Shown here piece after piece: positions 27,020 through 36,276 of a stretch of 64,000 nucleotides of DNA. Every line of letters begins with the position of its first letter. Within the stretch, counting starts at the first letter, position 1. A program made the translations under genes and the position numbers. Below the pieces are notes generated by a model. The model saw only the letters and a list, made by a program, of their open reading frames with translations, was not told the origin of the DNA and searched no databases. The stretch spans positions 3,112,001 through 3,176,000 of the forward strand of contig NZ_AP019700.1 of assembly GCF_006738645.1 (NCBI RefSeq), read 5' to 3'. This DNA is from Stella humosa. GTDB taxonomy: Bacteria; Pseudomonadota; Alphaproteobacteria; ATCC43930; Allostellaceae.

Positions 27020-27057
27020 GCGGGGCGGTCCTGGCGGCCGCCCCGCCCCTTTCCTTC
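27020..27057 (+). terminator. Hairpin with pyrimidine tail after the binding-protein gene
   Basis: Nine-base arms (27020-27028 and 27038-27046) pair perfectly around a 9-base loop and are followed by a C/T-rich tail containing TTTCCTT. It lies 18 bases after the binding-protein stop and probably reduces read-through to the amidohydrolase gene. Confidence 0.55.
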
Positions 27058-27076
27058 CCCTGACGATCCGGCGGCC

Positions 27077-28171
27077 ATGATCATCGATTGCCACGCCCAT
27101 GTGTTCCAGCACTGGGACGGCCCCTGCGGGCACCCCTCGACCGAGATCCACCTGAAGTACCTGCAGAAGGTCGTGACCCGGCCGGCCGCGCGCACCTTCC
27201 GCGCCCGCGATGGCGCCGAGATCAAGCCGACCATGCTGTTCCGCCCGGGCGACAACACCTGGGCCGGGCTGACCGACGTGCGCTTTCGCGTGGGCCAGCA
27301 CGGCCAGCTCGTGTTCACCTGGGAGGGCGAGGACTATTTCGTCCAGTACATGCCGGTCGCCATGCAGGACATCGTCTGCCCGCCCGAGCAGATGATCGCC
27401 CAGATGATCAATGCCGGCGTCGACCACATCATCCTCCAGGCCGGCGGCGGCTATGGCGTGATGAACGACTACAACGCATTCGCCCAGAGCCAGTACCCGA
27501 CCCGCTTCACCGGCCTGTTGAACATCGACGAGGCCACCGCCGACCGGCCCGAGACGCTGGCAGAGGTCGACCGCGCGGTGACGAAGCTGGGCCTGAAGGG
27601 CCTCTACTACGCCCACGAGATGTCGCGCCACGGCTATGCCCGCAACGTCGACCATGCCGACTTCCGGCCGTTCTGGGACAAGATCGCGGGATATCGCCTG
27701 CCGGTCTTCATCGAGCTGTCGGGCACGCCCGACTATGACCGGGCGAGCTATGTCGCCAACCTGGCCGCCCTCGACCGCGTGATCGCGGCATATCCCGCCA
27801 CCCGCTTCCTACTGGTGATGGGGCCACCGGTCGGCCATTTCGCCGGGACGGGCGCCTGGGACTTCCCCGACGAGGTCGAGCGCACCTATCGCCGCGAGAA
27901 CGTGATGATCGAGGTCATGTTCCCGATCAGTTGGGGCGGGGTATGGGACTATCCCTTTACCGAGGCTCAGGCGCTGATCCGCGGCATGCGCGACCGATGG
28001 GGTGCCGGCAAGCTGGTCTGGGGCTCCGACATGCCCAACGTCGAGCGCTTCTGCACCTATAAGCAGTCGCTCGACTATGTCCGGCGCTACTGCGATTTCC
28101 TGTCCGCGGACGAGAAGGATCGCATCCTGGGCGGCAACGTCGCGGAGATGGCGGGGATCGGCGCCCGCTGA
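27077..28171 (+). CDS. Amidohydrolase-2 family metal-dependent hydrolase or decarboxylase
   Basis: A 364-residue TIM-barrel protein starting MIIDCHAHVF; H6 and H8 are the first metal ligands. A second conserved region ends with LVWGSDMPNVERF, where the Asp is the last metal ligand of this family. Members include ACMS decarboxylase-type enzymes and lactonases. It follows the binding protein and is probably co-transcribed through the intervening hairpin. Whether it hydrolyses or decarboxylates cannot be told from sequence. Confidence 0.88.
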   Translation: MIIDCHAHVFQHWDGPCGHPSTEIHLKYLQKVVTRPAARTFRARDGAEIKPTMLFRPGDNTWAGLTDVRFRVGQHGQLVFTWEGEDYFVQYMPVAMQDIVCPPEQMIAQMINAGVDHIILQAGGGYGVMNDYNAFAQSQYPTRFTGLLNIDEATADRPETLAEVDRAVTKLGLKGLYYAHEMSRHGYARNVDHADFRPFWDKIAGYRLPVFIELSGTPDYDRASYVANLAALDRVIAAYPATRFLLVMGPPVGHFAGTGAWDFPDEVERTYRRENVMIEVMFPISWGGVWDYPFTEAQALIRGMRDRWGAGKLVWGSDMPNVERFCTYKQSLDYVRRYCDFLSADEKDRILGGNVAEMAGIGAR

Positions 28172-28259
28172 TAGGCTGCCCGCCAGCCAGAACAGGACGC
28201 GCCTGAACCAGTTATCGTCCACGGACACAGGTTTCCACCCCGCCGCCCCCGCTGGGCCG

Positions 28260-30602
28260 GTGGCGCTGCGACCCGACGACCTGATCATTACCGACGCGCT
28301 GGCCCGCCGGCCGCGGAGAACTCCCGACCTGCGAGCCGAGGCCGCGGCCGCGCGCGAACTGTCGGCCCTGATGTGCGACGAACCCGGGCGGGCCATCGCG
28401 CGCTTCCTGGAACTGGCGATCGAACTTTGCGGGGCCGGCTCGGCCGGCCTCAGCCTCATCGGCAACGGCCCCGCTGGCGAGCGGCGCTTCGACTGGGATG
28501 CCGTGGCCGGGCCGCTGCATGGTCACACCGGCGGCCACTCGCCGATCGACTTCAGCCCCTGCGGCCTGTGCATGGCCAGCGGCCACACGATCCTGGTCGA
28601 CCGGCCATACCGGGTCTTCACCTACCTCGACGCGGCGGCCCGGCCGTTGCTGGAAGGGCTGATCGTCCCCCTTTACGACACCGGCGGGACGGAGCTTGGC
28701 ACCATCTGGATCGTGCACCACGACGCCGGCCGGCATTTCGACGCCGAGGATGCGCGCGTCATGGAGCAACTGGCGATCCAGCTCGTGCTCGCCCTCAAGC
28801 TCCGCGCAGAGAGCGAGCGGGCCGGCACCATCGCCCGGCAGGTGGAGAGGCTGAAGGCGCACAATGCCGAACTGATCGACGACGGCGCCTTCCTGCGTGG
28901 CATCCTGGCGGCATCGGCCGACTGCATCAAGGTACTGGACCTTGATGCGCGGGTCGTCTTCATGAGCGAGGGCGGCCAGCGGGTGATGGAGGTCGGTGAC
29001 TTCGAAAGCATCCGCGGCTGCCCTTGGCCGGACTTCTGGCAGGGCCAGGGACGGATCGAGGTCGAGGCGGGAATTGCGGCGGCCAGGGCTGGCTCCACCT
29101 GGAGCTTCCGGGGGGCCGCCCCGACCATGGCCGGCACGCCGCGCTGGTGGGACGTGCAGGTCACCCCCATCTTCGGGGCCGACGGCCGGCCGGAGAAGCT
29201 GCTGGCCGTCTCGCGCGATGTCACCGAGGGCCGCCTTGGCCAGATCGCGCTGGAGGAGGCGCTCGGCCTCAATACGCTCATCCTCAACTCCAGTCGCGAC
29301 TGCGTGGTCGTGCTCGACCTGGAAGGCCACACCCGCTTCGTCAGCCCCGGCGGCATCGCGTCGATGGAGATATCGGACGTCGAGGCCATCATCGGCCTAT
29401 CCTGGCTGCGTGTCTGGAAAGGCGACGACAACGCCGCGGCGCGCGCCGCCGTGGCCACGGCGGCTGCCGGCGGCATCGGGCGCTTCCAGGGCTTCTGCCC
29501 GACCCACCGGGGCACGCCCAAATGGTGGGACGTGATGATCTCGCCCCTGCCGGGGGCCGATGGCCGCATCGAGCGGCTGGTATCAATCGGCCGCGACATC
29601 ACCGACCTGAATGAGATCGAGCAGCGGCTGGCGCTGAGCGAGGCGACCCTGCGCCTGGCGATCGACGCGGCCGAGATCGGCACCTGGGACCTCGACCTGA
29701 CCACCGATACCCTTGTCTGGTCGGACCGCACCAAGCAGATGTTCGGCATCGCGCCGGACGTGCCGTGCAGCATGGCGGACTTCTATTCCGGCCTGCATCC
29801 CGACGACGCGATGGCCACCGCCGACGCCTTTGCCTCCGCCCTCGATCCGGTGCGCCGGGCCACCTACGACGTGGAGTATCGCACGATCGGGCGGGACGAC
29901 GGGGTCCTGCGCTGGGTGGCGGCCAAGGGCCGGGGCATCTTCGACGAGCAGGGCCGGTGCATCCGCGCGGTGGGCACGGCGATCGACATCTCCGGCCGCC
30001 GCCAGGCCGAGGAGCGCCAGCGCCTGCTGACCCACGAACTGAACCATCGCATGAAGAACACCCTGTCGATGGTGCAGGCGATCGCCAACCAGACCATGCG
30101 CGGGACGGTACCAATCCTGGAAGCCCGCGACGCCTTCAACGCACGGTTGAGTGCGCTCGGCAAGGCCCAGGACATCCTCACCAGCACGAGCTGGTCGCAG
30201 GCCGGGCTCGACGAGGTCATCCACGGCGCTCTTGGCGCCCATGGCGGCGAGACCGCACGCTTCCGCCATGCCGGCCCGCCGGTCCACCTGTCGGCCAAGT
30301 GCGCGCTGGCCATGTCGCTGGCGCTGCATGAACTGGCCACCAACGCGGCCAAGTATGGGGCGCTGTCGAACGAGACCGGCACGGTCGACATTCGCTGGAC
30401 GGTCGACGCGTCGAGATTCCGCTTCGTCTGGAGCGAGACCGGCGGCCCGCCGGTCGCTACACCGGCCAGCAAGGGCTTCGGCTCGCGGCTGATCGAACGC
30501 TCGCTTGCCAGCTATTTTTGTGGGACCGCAATCCTGTCCTTTGCCCCGGGCGGTCTCGCCTTTACGTTGGACGCGCCCCTGGCGGCGCTGACCGGCGAAT
30601 AA
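28260..30602 (+). CDS. GAF-PAS-PAS-PAS HWE-family sensor histidine kinase
   Basis: A soluble sensor of about 780 residues with no membrane segments. A GAF domain (LVDRPYRVFTYLDAAARP) comes first, then two closely similar PAS units that share the motif TPxWWDVxxxP, and a third PAS near residue 460 (LRLAIDAAEIGTWDLDL). The kinase core is the HWE type: ELNHRMKNTLSMVQAIA with H596, LHELATNAAKYGAL in the ATP lid region and VWSETGG giving the WxE signature. HWE kinases often serve light or general-stress pathways in alphaproteobacteria. The start is uncertain: GTG at 28260 is the first plausible codon after the upstream stop, and CTG at 28203 has a better AGGA site. Confidence 0.88.
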   Translation: MALRPDDLIITDALARRPRRTPDLRAEAAAARELSALMCDEPGRAIARFLELAIELCGAGSAGLSLIGNGPAGERRFDWDAVAGPLHGHTGGHSPIDFSPCGLCMASGHTILVDRPYRVFTYLDAAARPLLEGLIVPLYDTGGTELGTIWIVHHDAGRHFDAEDARVMEQLAIQLVLALKLRAESERAGTIARQVERLKAHNAELIDDGAFLRGILAASADCIKVLDLDARVVFMSEGGQRVMEVGDFESIRGCPWPDFWQGQGRIEVEAGIAAARAGSTWSFRGAAPTMAGTPRWWDVQVTPIFGADGRPEKLLAVSRDVTEGRLGQIALEEALGLNTLILNSSRDCVVVLDLEGHTRFVSPGGIASMEISDVEAIIGLSWLRVWKGDDNAAARAAVATAAAGGIGRFQGFCPTHRGTPKWWDVMISPLPGADGRIERLVSIGRDITDLNEIEQRLALSEATLRLAIDAAEIGTWDLDLTTDTLVWSDRTKQMFGIAPDVPCSMADFYSGLHPDDAMATADAFASALDPVRRATYDVEYRTIGRDDGVLRWVAAKGRGIFDEQGRCIRAVGTAIDISGRRQAEERQRLLTHELNHRMKNTLSMVQAIANQTMRGTVPILEARDAFNARLSALGKAQDILTSTSWSQAGLDEVIHGALGAHGGETARFRHAGPPVHLSAKCALAMSLALHELATNAAKYGALSNETGTVDIRWTVDASRFRFVWSETGGPPVATPASKGFGSRLIERSLASYFCGTAILSFAPGGLAFTLDAPLAALTGE

Positions 30603-30653
30603 AATAAACCTTGCCGAGCAACGATCTTCCTGCCGTCCTTGCGTTGAAGGAAC

Positions 30654-31049
30654 ATGGCAAGCTCTTCACCCCCACATAGCGTCCTGGTCGTGGACGACGA
30701 GGTCCTGGTCCGCATGGACCTGGCCGACACGATGCAGGAGGCCGGCTTTCACATCTACGAGGCCGGCTCGGCGGACGAGGCAATCCGCATCATGGAAGCC
30801 CACCCCGGCATCGGCGCCCTGTTCACCGACATCGCGATGCCGGGATCGATGGATGGGCTGAAGCTGGCGCACTATGTCCGCGACCGCTGGCCGCCGACGC
30901 GGATCGTCGTCGCGTCGGGCCACACCGAATGCGGCGCCGACGTCCTTCCCCGCGGCGCCCTGTTCATAGCCAAGCCCTTCCGGCAGTCCGACCTGACGCG
31001 CGCGATGCAGGCGATCGGTGCGGACACGGGGCCCGGCGGCCGCTCCTAG
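30654..31049 (+). CDS. Single-domain response regulator
   Basis: A 131-residue stand-alone receiver. The acidic pair is in VLVVDDEVLV, the phospho-acceptor is D59 in FTDIAMPG, the signalling Ser is in VVASGHT and the conserved Lys is in IAKPF. It lies 51 bases after the HWE kinase gene on the same strand, so it is the probable phosphate acceptor of that kinase. With no output domain it should act by protein-protein contact or as a phosphate sink. Confidence 0.92.
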   Translation: MASSSPPHSVLVVDDEVLVRMDLADTMQEAGFHIYEAGSADEAIRIMEAHPGIGALFTDIAMPGSMDGLKLAHYVRDRWPPTRIVVASGHTECGADVLPRGALFIAKPFRQSDLTRAMQAIGADTGPGGRS

Positions 31050-31133
31050 CCCGGCCGCCCCTAGCCCGATCCCGTCGGGGTGATATAGGCTGGATCTTCC
31101 CCGCCAGCCCCCGCCCCCGAGGTCATCCCCGCC

Positions 31134-31799
31134 ATGGCGAAGCAGCTCGCCTTCGTGCACACCGTGCCCGGCCTCGTGCCGACCTTCGCCGACCTCGCCC
31201 GCGCCAACATGCCGGGGTGGGAGACGTTCAACATCGTCGACGAGAGCCTGCTGCGGAACACCATCCGCAGCGGCCGCCTGACCGAGGCGACCATGCGCCG
31301 GGTCGCCGGCCATGTCTGGTCGGCCGTCGATGCCGGCGCCGATGCCGTTCTCGTCACCTGCTCGTCGATCGGGCCGGCGGTGGACGCCACCCGGGCGCTG
31401 TGCCCCGTGCCGCTCTTCCGCATCGACCAGGAGATGGCCGACCGCGCCGTCGCCACGGGCGCCCGCATCGGCGTGCTCGCCACCCTGAATTCCACGTTGC
31501 AGCCGACCCGCGATCTCGTCGCCCGCCGGGCGGAACAGGCCGGCCGGTCGGTCGAGATTCGCGACGACGTCTGCCAGGGCGCCTTCGAGGCGTTGCAGCG
31601 GGGCGACCGCGACGGCCATGACCGCGCGGTGGCAGACGCCTTGCTGCGCATGATCCCAACGGTCGACGTGATCGTGCTGGCGCAGGCGTCGATGGCGCGC
31701 GTCGTCGACACCCTGCCGGCGGGCACCGTCACCGTCCCGGTGCTGACCAGCCCCGGGTCTGCCATGGAGCGGCTGGCGGCCGAACTGCCGGCGGCCTGA
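31134..31799 (+). CDS. Aspartate/glutamate racemase-family protein
   Basis: A 221-residue member of the racemase superfamily. The first catalytic Cys is C76 in LVTCSSIGPAV. At the usual second Cys position it has Ala (A185 in VLAQASMARV), so it has one of the two acid-base thiols, the reverse of the homologue at 17088. LAQASM is common in this subfamily, so activity may be retained. It precedes an EamA exporter by three bases, forming a likely two-gene unit for handling an amino acid or dicarboxylate. Confidence 0.83.
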   Translation: MAKQLAFVHTVPGLVPTFADLARANMPGWETFNIVDESLLRNTIRSGRLTEATMRRVAGHVWSAVDAGADAVLVTCSSIGPAVDATRALCPVPLFRIDQEMADRAVATGARIGVLATLNSTLQPTRDLVARRAEQAGRSVEIRDDVCQGAFEALQRGDRDGHDRAVADALLRMIPTVDVIVLAQASMARVVDTLPAGTVTVPVLTSPGSAMERLAAELPAA

Positions 31800-31802
31800 G
31801 CG

Positions 31803-32717
31803 GTGGGCCGATCCGGATCGGCCGACGGGCAGGTCACGCTCTTCGGCTACGCCCTGCTGGCCGTGGTGTGGATGAGCTGGGGCCTCAGCTACCCGGTCAT
31901 GCGCATCGCGCTCGACTATATCGACCCGTGGGCCAGCCGCTGCCTCGTCATGCTGCTGGCCGGCACCTTCCTGCTGGCCGTCGCACGGGCGACCGGCCAC
32001 AGCCTGCGGGTGCCGCGCGACCACTGGCGCGACCTGGTGGTGGTCGCCATCATCAACATGTCGATCTTCCAGATCGGCATGACCTATGGCGTGCTGCTGC
32101 TGAGCCCCGGCCGCACCGCGCTCCTCATCTATACGATGCCGATCTGGACGGCGATCCTGGCCACCCTCTTCCTCAAGGAACGGCCGACGCCGCGCCACCT
32201 GGCCGCCCTGTGCCTGGGCATCGCCGGCATCGCCGTGCTGATGAGCCAGGACCTGTCCAAGCTCGCCAACGCCCCGGCGGGAGCAGCCCTGACGCTGATG
32301 GCCGCCTTTGCGTTTGCCGCCGGCACCATCCTGCTGAAGCGGCGCATCTGGCGGGTCGATGTCGGCGTGCTGGCCGGCTGGCAGCTTCTGGTCGGCGTGC
32401 TGCCGCTGCTGGCGATCTGGTCCGTGGCCGACGTCCATACCGACTGGGCCGCGATTCCGCTCGACGGCTGGCTGGCGGTCGCCTTCCTCGCCTACATCTC
32501 GAACGCGGCTGCCTACCTCGCCTGGTTCCGCGTCGTCGCCTCCCTGCCGGCGACCGTGTCGGGCATCGGCATATTGGCCGTGCCGGTCGTCGGGCTGGGC
32601 AGCAGCGCCATCGTGGTGGGCGAGGCGGTGGGGCCGCACGAGATTGCCGCTTTGCTGTGCATCGGCTCGGCCCTCGGCATCACACTGCTCCCAAAAAGAC
32701 GACTGAGACGCAACTGA
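31803..32717 (+). CDS. EamA/DMT-family transporter
   Basis: A 304-residue inner-membrane protein with ten predicted helices in two EamA repeats; the first repeat shows WMSWGLSYPVMRIAL, and the second starts around residue 155 (TLMAAFAFAAGTILL). GTG start three bases after the racemase stop. Family members usually export metabolites or amino acids. The direct genetic link to a racemase-like protein suggests export or uptake of a chiral acid; substrate is unknown. Confidence 0.88.
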   Translation: MGRSGSADGQVTLFGYALLAVVWMSWGLSYPVMRIALDYIDPWASRCLVMLLAGTFLLAVARATGHSLRVPRDHWRDLVVVAIINMSIFQIGMTYGVLLLSPGRTALLIYTMPIWTAILATLFLKERPTPRHLAALCLGIAGIAVLMSQDLSKLANAPAGAALTLMAAFAFAAGTILLKRRIWRVDVGVLAGWQLLVGVLPLLAIWSVADVHTDWAAIPLDGWLAVAFLAYISNAAAYLAWFRVVASLPATVSGIGILAVPVVGLGSSAIVVGEAVGPHEIAALLCIGSALGITLLPKRRLRRN

Positions 32718-32818
32718 TATATGTCCGGCCCTTCCATTGGGGCCACCTTCGGGACTAGGCTGTATACCAGCAACGTGATCGCGGCAGCATTGCCCCGTCC
32801 CCTCCCGGAGATGCACCG

Positions 32819-33700
32819 ATGTCCCTTACCGCCGAGCCGCTTTCGTCGCGCACGAGCGGCACTTCGCTGACCCCAGAGCAGGTCGCGCGCTACCGCCGCG
32901 ACGGCTATCTCTTTCCCATCCCGGTCCTGACGCCGGCAGAGGCCGCGCTCTATCGCGGTCGCCTCGAATCCTTCGAGGCGCGCGAAAAGCGCGCGCTACG
33001 CGGCGCGCTGCGCCACAAGTCGCACCTGCTGTTCCCGTGGCTGTGGGATCTCGTCCACCATCCGAAGATCCTGGATGCGGTCGAGGGAATCCTTGGGCCC
33101 AACTTCCACTGCTGGTCCAGTTCCTTCTTCATCAAGGAGGCGCAGGACCCGGGCTTCGTCTCCTGGCACCAGGACTCGACCTACTGGGGCCTGTCGGAGC
33201 CCGAGGTCATCACGGCCTGGGTCGCCCTCAGCCCCAGCACCATCGAGGCCGGCGCCATGAAGGTCATCCCCGGCAGCCAGGGCGAGCAGGTGGCGCACAC
33301 CGACACCTATGACGCCAACAACATGCTGACGCGCGGCCAGGAGCTGGCGGTCGAGGTCGACGAGTCGCAGGCGGTCGACCTGGTGCTGCAGCCGGGCGAG
33401 ATGTCGCTGCACCATGTGCGCATCTTCCACGGCTCGGAGCCCAACCGCGCCCAGGACCGCCGGATCGGCTTTGCCATCCGCTACATCCCGACCCATGTGC
33501 GCCAGGTCATCGGCCCCCGTGACGGCGCGGTGCTGGTGCGCGGCGTCGACGCCTTCAACAACTTCGAGCAGGAGCCGGCACCCGACGGCGAGATGTCCCC
33601 CGGCGCCCTGGCGGCCCACCAGGCCGCCGCCGAGCGTCAGGCCGCCATCCTCTATGCCGGCACCCAGACCACCAGCTTCGAGAACGTGGTCCGCAACTGA
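32819..33700 (+). CDS. PhyH-family Fe(II)/2-oxoglutarate dioxygenase (tandem copy 1)
   Basis: A 293-residue dioxygenase. Iron ligands are H117 and D119 (SWHQDSTYWG) with distal H204 (FHGSEPN); R221 (GFAIRYIPT) is placed for 2-oxoglutarate. It shares about half its residues with the next gene along the whole length, including YRRDG-LFPI near the N-terminus and RGVD-F-NF near the C-terminus, so the pair arose by tandem duplication. GGAG precedes the ATG at 32819. It is the first gene of a plus-strand run leading to a TRAP transporter and alcohol dehydrogenase, consistent with hydroxylation of an imported compound. Confidence 0.9.
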   Translation: MSLTAEPLSSRTSGTSLTPEQVARYRRDGYLFPIPVLTPAEAALYRGRLESFEAREKRALRGALRHKSHLLFPWLWDLVHHPKILDAVEGILGPNFHCWSSSFFIKEAQDPGFVSWHQDSTYWGLSEPEVITAWVALSPSTIEAGAMKVIPGSQGEQVAHTDTYDANNMLTRGQELAVEVDESQAVDLVLQPGEMSLHHVRIFHGSEPNRAQDRRIGFAIRYIPTHVRQVIGPRDGAVLVRGVDAFNNFEQEPAPDGEMSPGALAAHQAAAERQAAILYAGTQTTSFENVVRN

Positions 33701-33731
33701 CCGCGAACGATCGACCGTCGGAGGAACGCCC

Positions 33732-34583
33732 ATGACCAAGCGCCTGACCGAGCAGGAGGTCGCCGCCTATCGGCGCGACGGCATCCTGTTCCCGATCCGC
33801 GTCTTTCCCGAACACGAGATGGCGGGCTATCGCGGCCGCCTGGCCGAGTTGGAAGCCCGCGACGGCGGCACCATCTCGCGGCCGCACAACCAGAAGCCCC
33901 ATCTGCTGGTGCCATGGCTGGCAGACCTGGTCCGTCATCCGGCCATCCTGGACGCGGTCGAGGATGTGGTCGGTCCGGACATCCTTTGCTGGGGTTCCGG
34001 CTTCTTCAACAAACGCGGCGGCGACGGTACCTTCGTTTCCTGGCACCAGGACGCCACCTATTGGGGCCTGTCGGAATCCGACGTGGTGACGGCCTGGATC
34101 GCCTTCTCGGCCTCGACGCCGGCCAATGGGTGCATGCGGGTGATCCCCGGCACGCAGGATGCCGACCAGTTGCCGCACGCCGACACCTTCGCCACCGACA
34201 ACCTGCTGAGCCGCGGCCAGGAGATCGCGGTCCAGGTCGACGAGAAGGCCGCGGTCGACGTCGTCCTGGCGCCGGGCGAGATGTCGCTCCACCACGTCAA
34301 GATCGTGCACGGGTCCGAGCGCAACGACAGCGACGGGCCGCGCATCGGCTATGCCGTGCGCTACATCCCGACCCGCATCCGCCAGCTTTCCGGCATCCGC
34401 GACAGCGCCAGCCTGGTGCGCGGCGTCGACCGGTTCGACAATTTCGACCACGAGCCCACACCCAAGGGCGACTTCCACCCCGAGGCCGTCGCCTACCACA
34501 CGGCGATGCTCGAGCGGCAGGTCGCCATCCTCTACGCCGGCGCCGACCAGCGTCCGGCTTACGGCAAGGTCGTCGGCATGTAG
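33732..34583 (+). CDS. PhyH-family Fe(II)/2-oxoglutarate dioxygenase (tandem copy 2)
   Basis: A 283-residue paralogue of the upstream dioxygenase. The iron site is intact: H105 and D107 (SWHQDATYWG), distal H193 (VHGSERN), and the Arg in YAVRYIPT. Most differences fall in the substrate-facing stretch between the N-terminal helix and the HxD motif (RPHNQKPHLL against GALRHKSHLL), so the two copies may act on different substrates or positions. GGAGG precedes the ATG; 31 bases separate it from copy 1. Confidence 0.9.
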   Translation: MTKRLTEQEVAAYRRDGILFPIRVFPEHEMAGYRGRLAELEARDGGTISRPHNQKPHLLVPWLADLVRHPAILDAVEDVVGPDILCWGSGFFNKRGGDGTFVSWHQDATYWGLSESDVVTAWIAFSASTPANGCMRVIPGTQDADQLPHADTFATDNLLSRGQEIAVQVDEKAAVDVVLAPGEMSLHHVKIVHGSERNDSDGPRIGYAVRYIPTRIRQLSGIRDSASLVRGVDRFDNFDHEPTPKGDFHPEAVAYHTAMLERQVAILYAGADQRPAYGKVVGM

Positions 34584-34650
34584 GGCCTGCCGACGGCGAT
34601 CAAGGACGAAGGTCCGGGGCCAGGAACAATATCCGAGGGAGGAAACCACC

Positions 34651-35682
34651 ATGTTGAGCAGACGCAAGTTCGGCACGTTCGCCGGAGCCGCCGCCGTCAC
34701 CACCGCCGCTGCCGCCACGCCCGCCCGCGCCCAGCAGGCGACGAAGTGGAAGATGCAGTCCATGTGGCAGGCGGGGACCATCAACCAGAAGGTCTTCGAG
34801 GACTTCTGCGTCCGCGTGAAGGCGATGTCGAACAACCGCCTCGACATCGAGGCGCTGGCCGTCGGCACCATCGTCGCCTACACCGAGACTGTCGACGCGA
34901 TGCAGAACGGCATCCTCGACGCCCACCAGTCGGGCGGCCCCTACTTCTCGGGCAAGGAGCCGGCGCTGGCCCTGATCGGTGACCTCAACGGCGGCTACGA
35001 CAACCCCTACCAGATGCAGATGTGGTTCGAGTATGGCGGGGGCCTCGAACTGGCGCGGGAGATCTACAAGAAGTTCGACATCCACTATGTCGGCCCGGTG
35101 TGGTGGGGCGTGGAATCGGTACCGGCCAAGAAGCCGCTGCGAACCCTGGCAGACTTCAAGGGCATCAAGATGCGCGTGCCCGAGGGCCTGGGCGCCGAGG
35201 TCTGGCGCCGCGCCGGTGCCGGCGTCGTCACCCTGCCGGGCAGCGAGGTCTATACCGCGCTCGAGCGCGGCGTGATCGAGGCGGCCGACTGGGGCACGCT
35301 CGGCATGAACCAGGACCTGGGCTACCACAAGATCGCGGGCTTCCCGCTCTATCCCGGCTTCCACTCGATGCCGTCGGCCGAGGTGGCGGTCGCCCTGCCG
35401 AAATGGAACGCCCTGTCCAAGGACGTCCAGGTGATGCTGGAGGTGGCGACGCGCGACTTCGCCCGCGACATGATCCAGCGCGTTGCGGTCGAGGACTACA
35501 AGGCGGCCGAGGCGGCCAAGGCCCAGGGCGTCGAGCTGATCAACTGGTCGGCCGAGGAGCGCAAGAAGTTCCGCGCGCTGGCCCAGGCAGCCTGGGCCGA
35601 CTGGTCGAAGAAAAGCCCGATGGCCAAGCGCGTCTATGACAGCCAGCTCGCCTTCCTGAAGCGGCTGCAGCTGCTGGACTGA
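34651..35682 (+). CDS. TRAP transporter substrate-binding protein (DctP family)
   Basis: A 343-residue periplasmic receptor with a twin-arginine signal (SRRKFGTFAG) and cleavage near ARAQQA. The conserved ligand Arg is in IKMRVPEGLG, followed by LPGSEVYTALERGVIEAADW, the DctP hallmark. WWGVES and SGGPYFSGKEPA resemble the branch that binds 2-oxo or hydroxy carboxylates, but specificity is not certain. GAGGGAGG precedes the ATG. It lies just downstream of the two dioxygenase genes and upstream of the TRAP membrane genes. Confidence 0.93.
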   Translation: MLSRRKFGTFAGAAAVTTAAAATPARAQQATKWKMQSMWQAGTINQKVFEDFCVRVKAMSNNRLDIEALAVGTIVAYTETVDAMQNGILDAHQSGGPYFSGKEPALALIGDLNGGYDNPYQMQMWFEYGGGLELAREIYKKFDIHYVGPVWWGVESVPAKKPLRTLADFKGIKMRVPEGLGAEVWRRAGAGVVTLPGSEVYTALERGVIEAADWGTLGMNQDLGYHKIAGFPLYPGFHSMPSAEVAVALPKWNALSKDVQVMLEVATRDFARDMIQRVAVEDYKAAEAAKAQGVELINWSAEERKKFRALAQAAWADWSKKSPMAKRVYDSQLAFLKRLQLLD

Positions 35683-35707
35683 GCGACAGATCGAGCAAAC
35701 AGGACCA

Positions 35708-35742
35708 GGGGCGGACGGCCGATGCCGTCCGCCCCCTATTTT
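35708..35742 (+). terminator. Intrinsic-terminator-like hairpin after the TRAP binding-protein gene
   Basis: Twelve-base arms (35708-35719 and 35724-35735) pair perfectly around a 4-base loop and are followed by TATTTT. It is the best intrinsic terminator in the window. Because the TRAP membrane genes follow on the same strand, it most likely acts as an attenuator giving excess binding protein. Confidence 0.7.
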
Positions 35743-35755
35743 CGCCGAGGCAGGC

Positions 35756-36271
35756 ATGAGCGAATCCAATCCTGCGATCGGGGTCGAGCGCGACCCGATC
35801 GGACGCTTCACGACAGCCCTGAACCTGAAGCTGAGCTGGTTCTATGGCTTCGCCGTGCTGGTGACCGCGTATGAAGTGATCATGCGCTACGGGCTGAACC
35901 AGCCCACGATCTGGGTGCATGACATGGCGATCGCGCTGTGCGCCACGGCCTTCATCTTCGCCGGCGGCTACGCGATGGTGAACGACCAGCACATCCGCAT
36001 CACCAGCATCTACGACAACTTCTCGCCGCGCACGCGGGTGATGATGGACGTTCTGCATGCGGTGCTGACGCTGGGCTTTGTCGTGGCGCTCTCCTATGCG
36101 GCCGCCATCCAGGCATGGCGATCGGTGATGCTGATGGAAACCAGCGGCCGGGCCTGGGACGTGCCGATACCGGCCATCCTCAAGTCCATGCTGCTGCTGG
36201 GTTCGCTGCTGATGGTGGTGCTGTCGATCGACCGGCTGGTCCGCTCGATCCGCCGGCTGGCGCGGGGATAG
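35756..36271 (+). CDS. TRAP transporter small membrane subunit (DctQ family)
   Basis: A 171-residue membrane protein with four helices and the DctQ pattern YEVIMRYGLNQPTIWVHDMA. It links the binding protein to the large subunit. The next gene starts six bases after its stop. Confidence 0.92.
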   Translation: MSESNPAIGVERDPIGRFTTALNLKLSWFYGFAVLVTAYEVIMRYGLNQPTIWVHDMAIALCATAFIFAGGYAMVNDQHIRITSIYDNFSPRTRVMMDVLHAVLTLGFVVALSYAAAIQAWRSVMLMETSGRAWDVPIPAILKSMLLLGSLLMVVLSIDRLVRSIRRLARG

Positions 36272-36276
36272 GGCCA

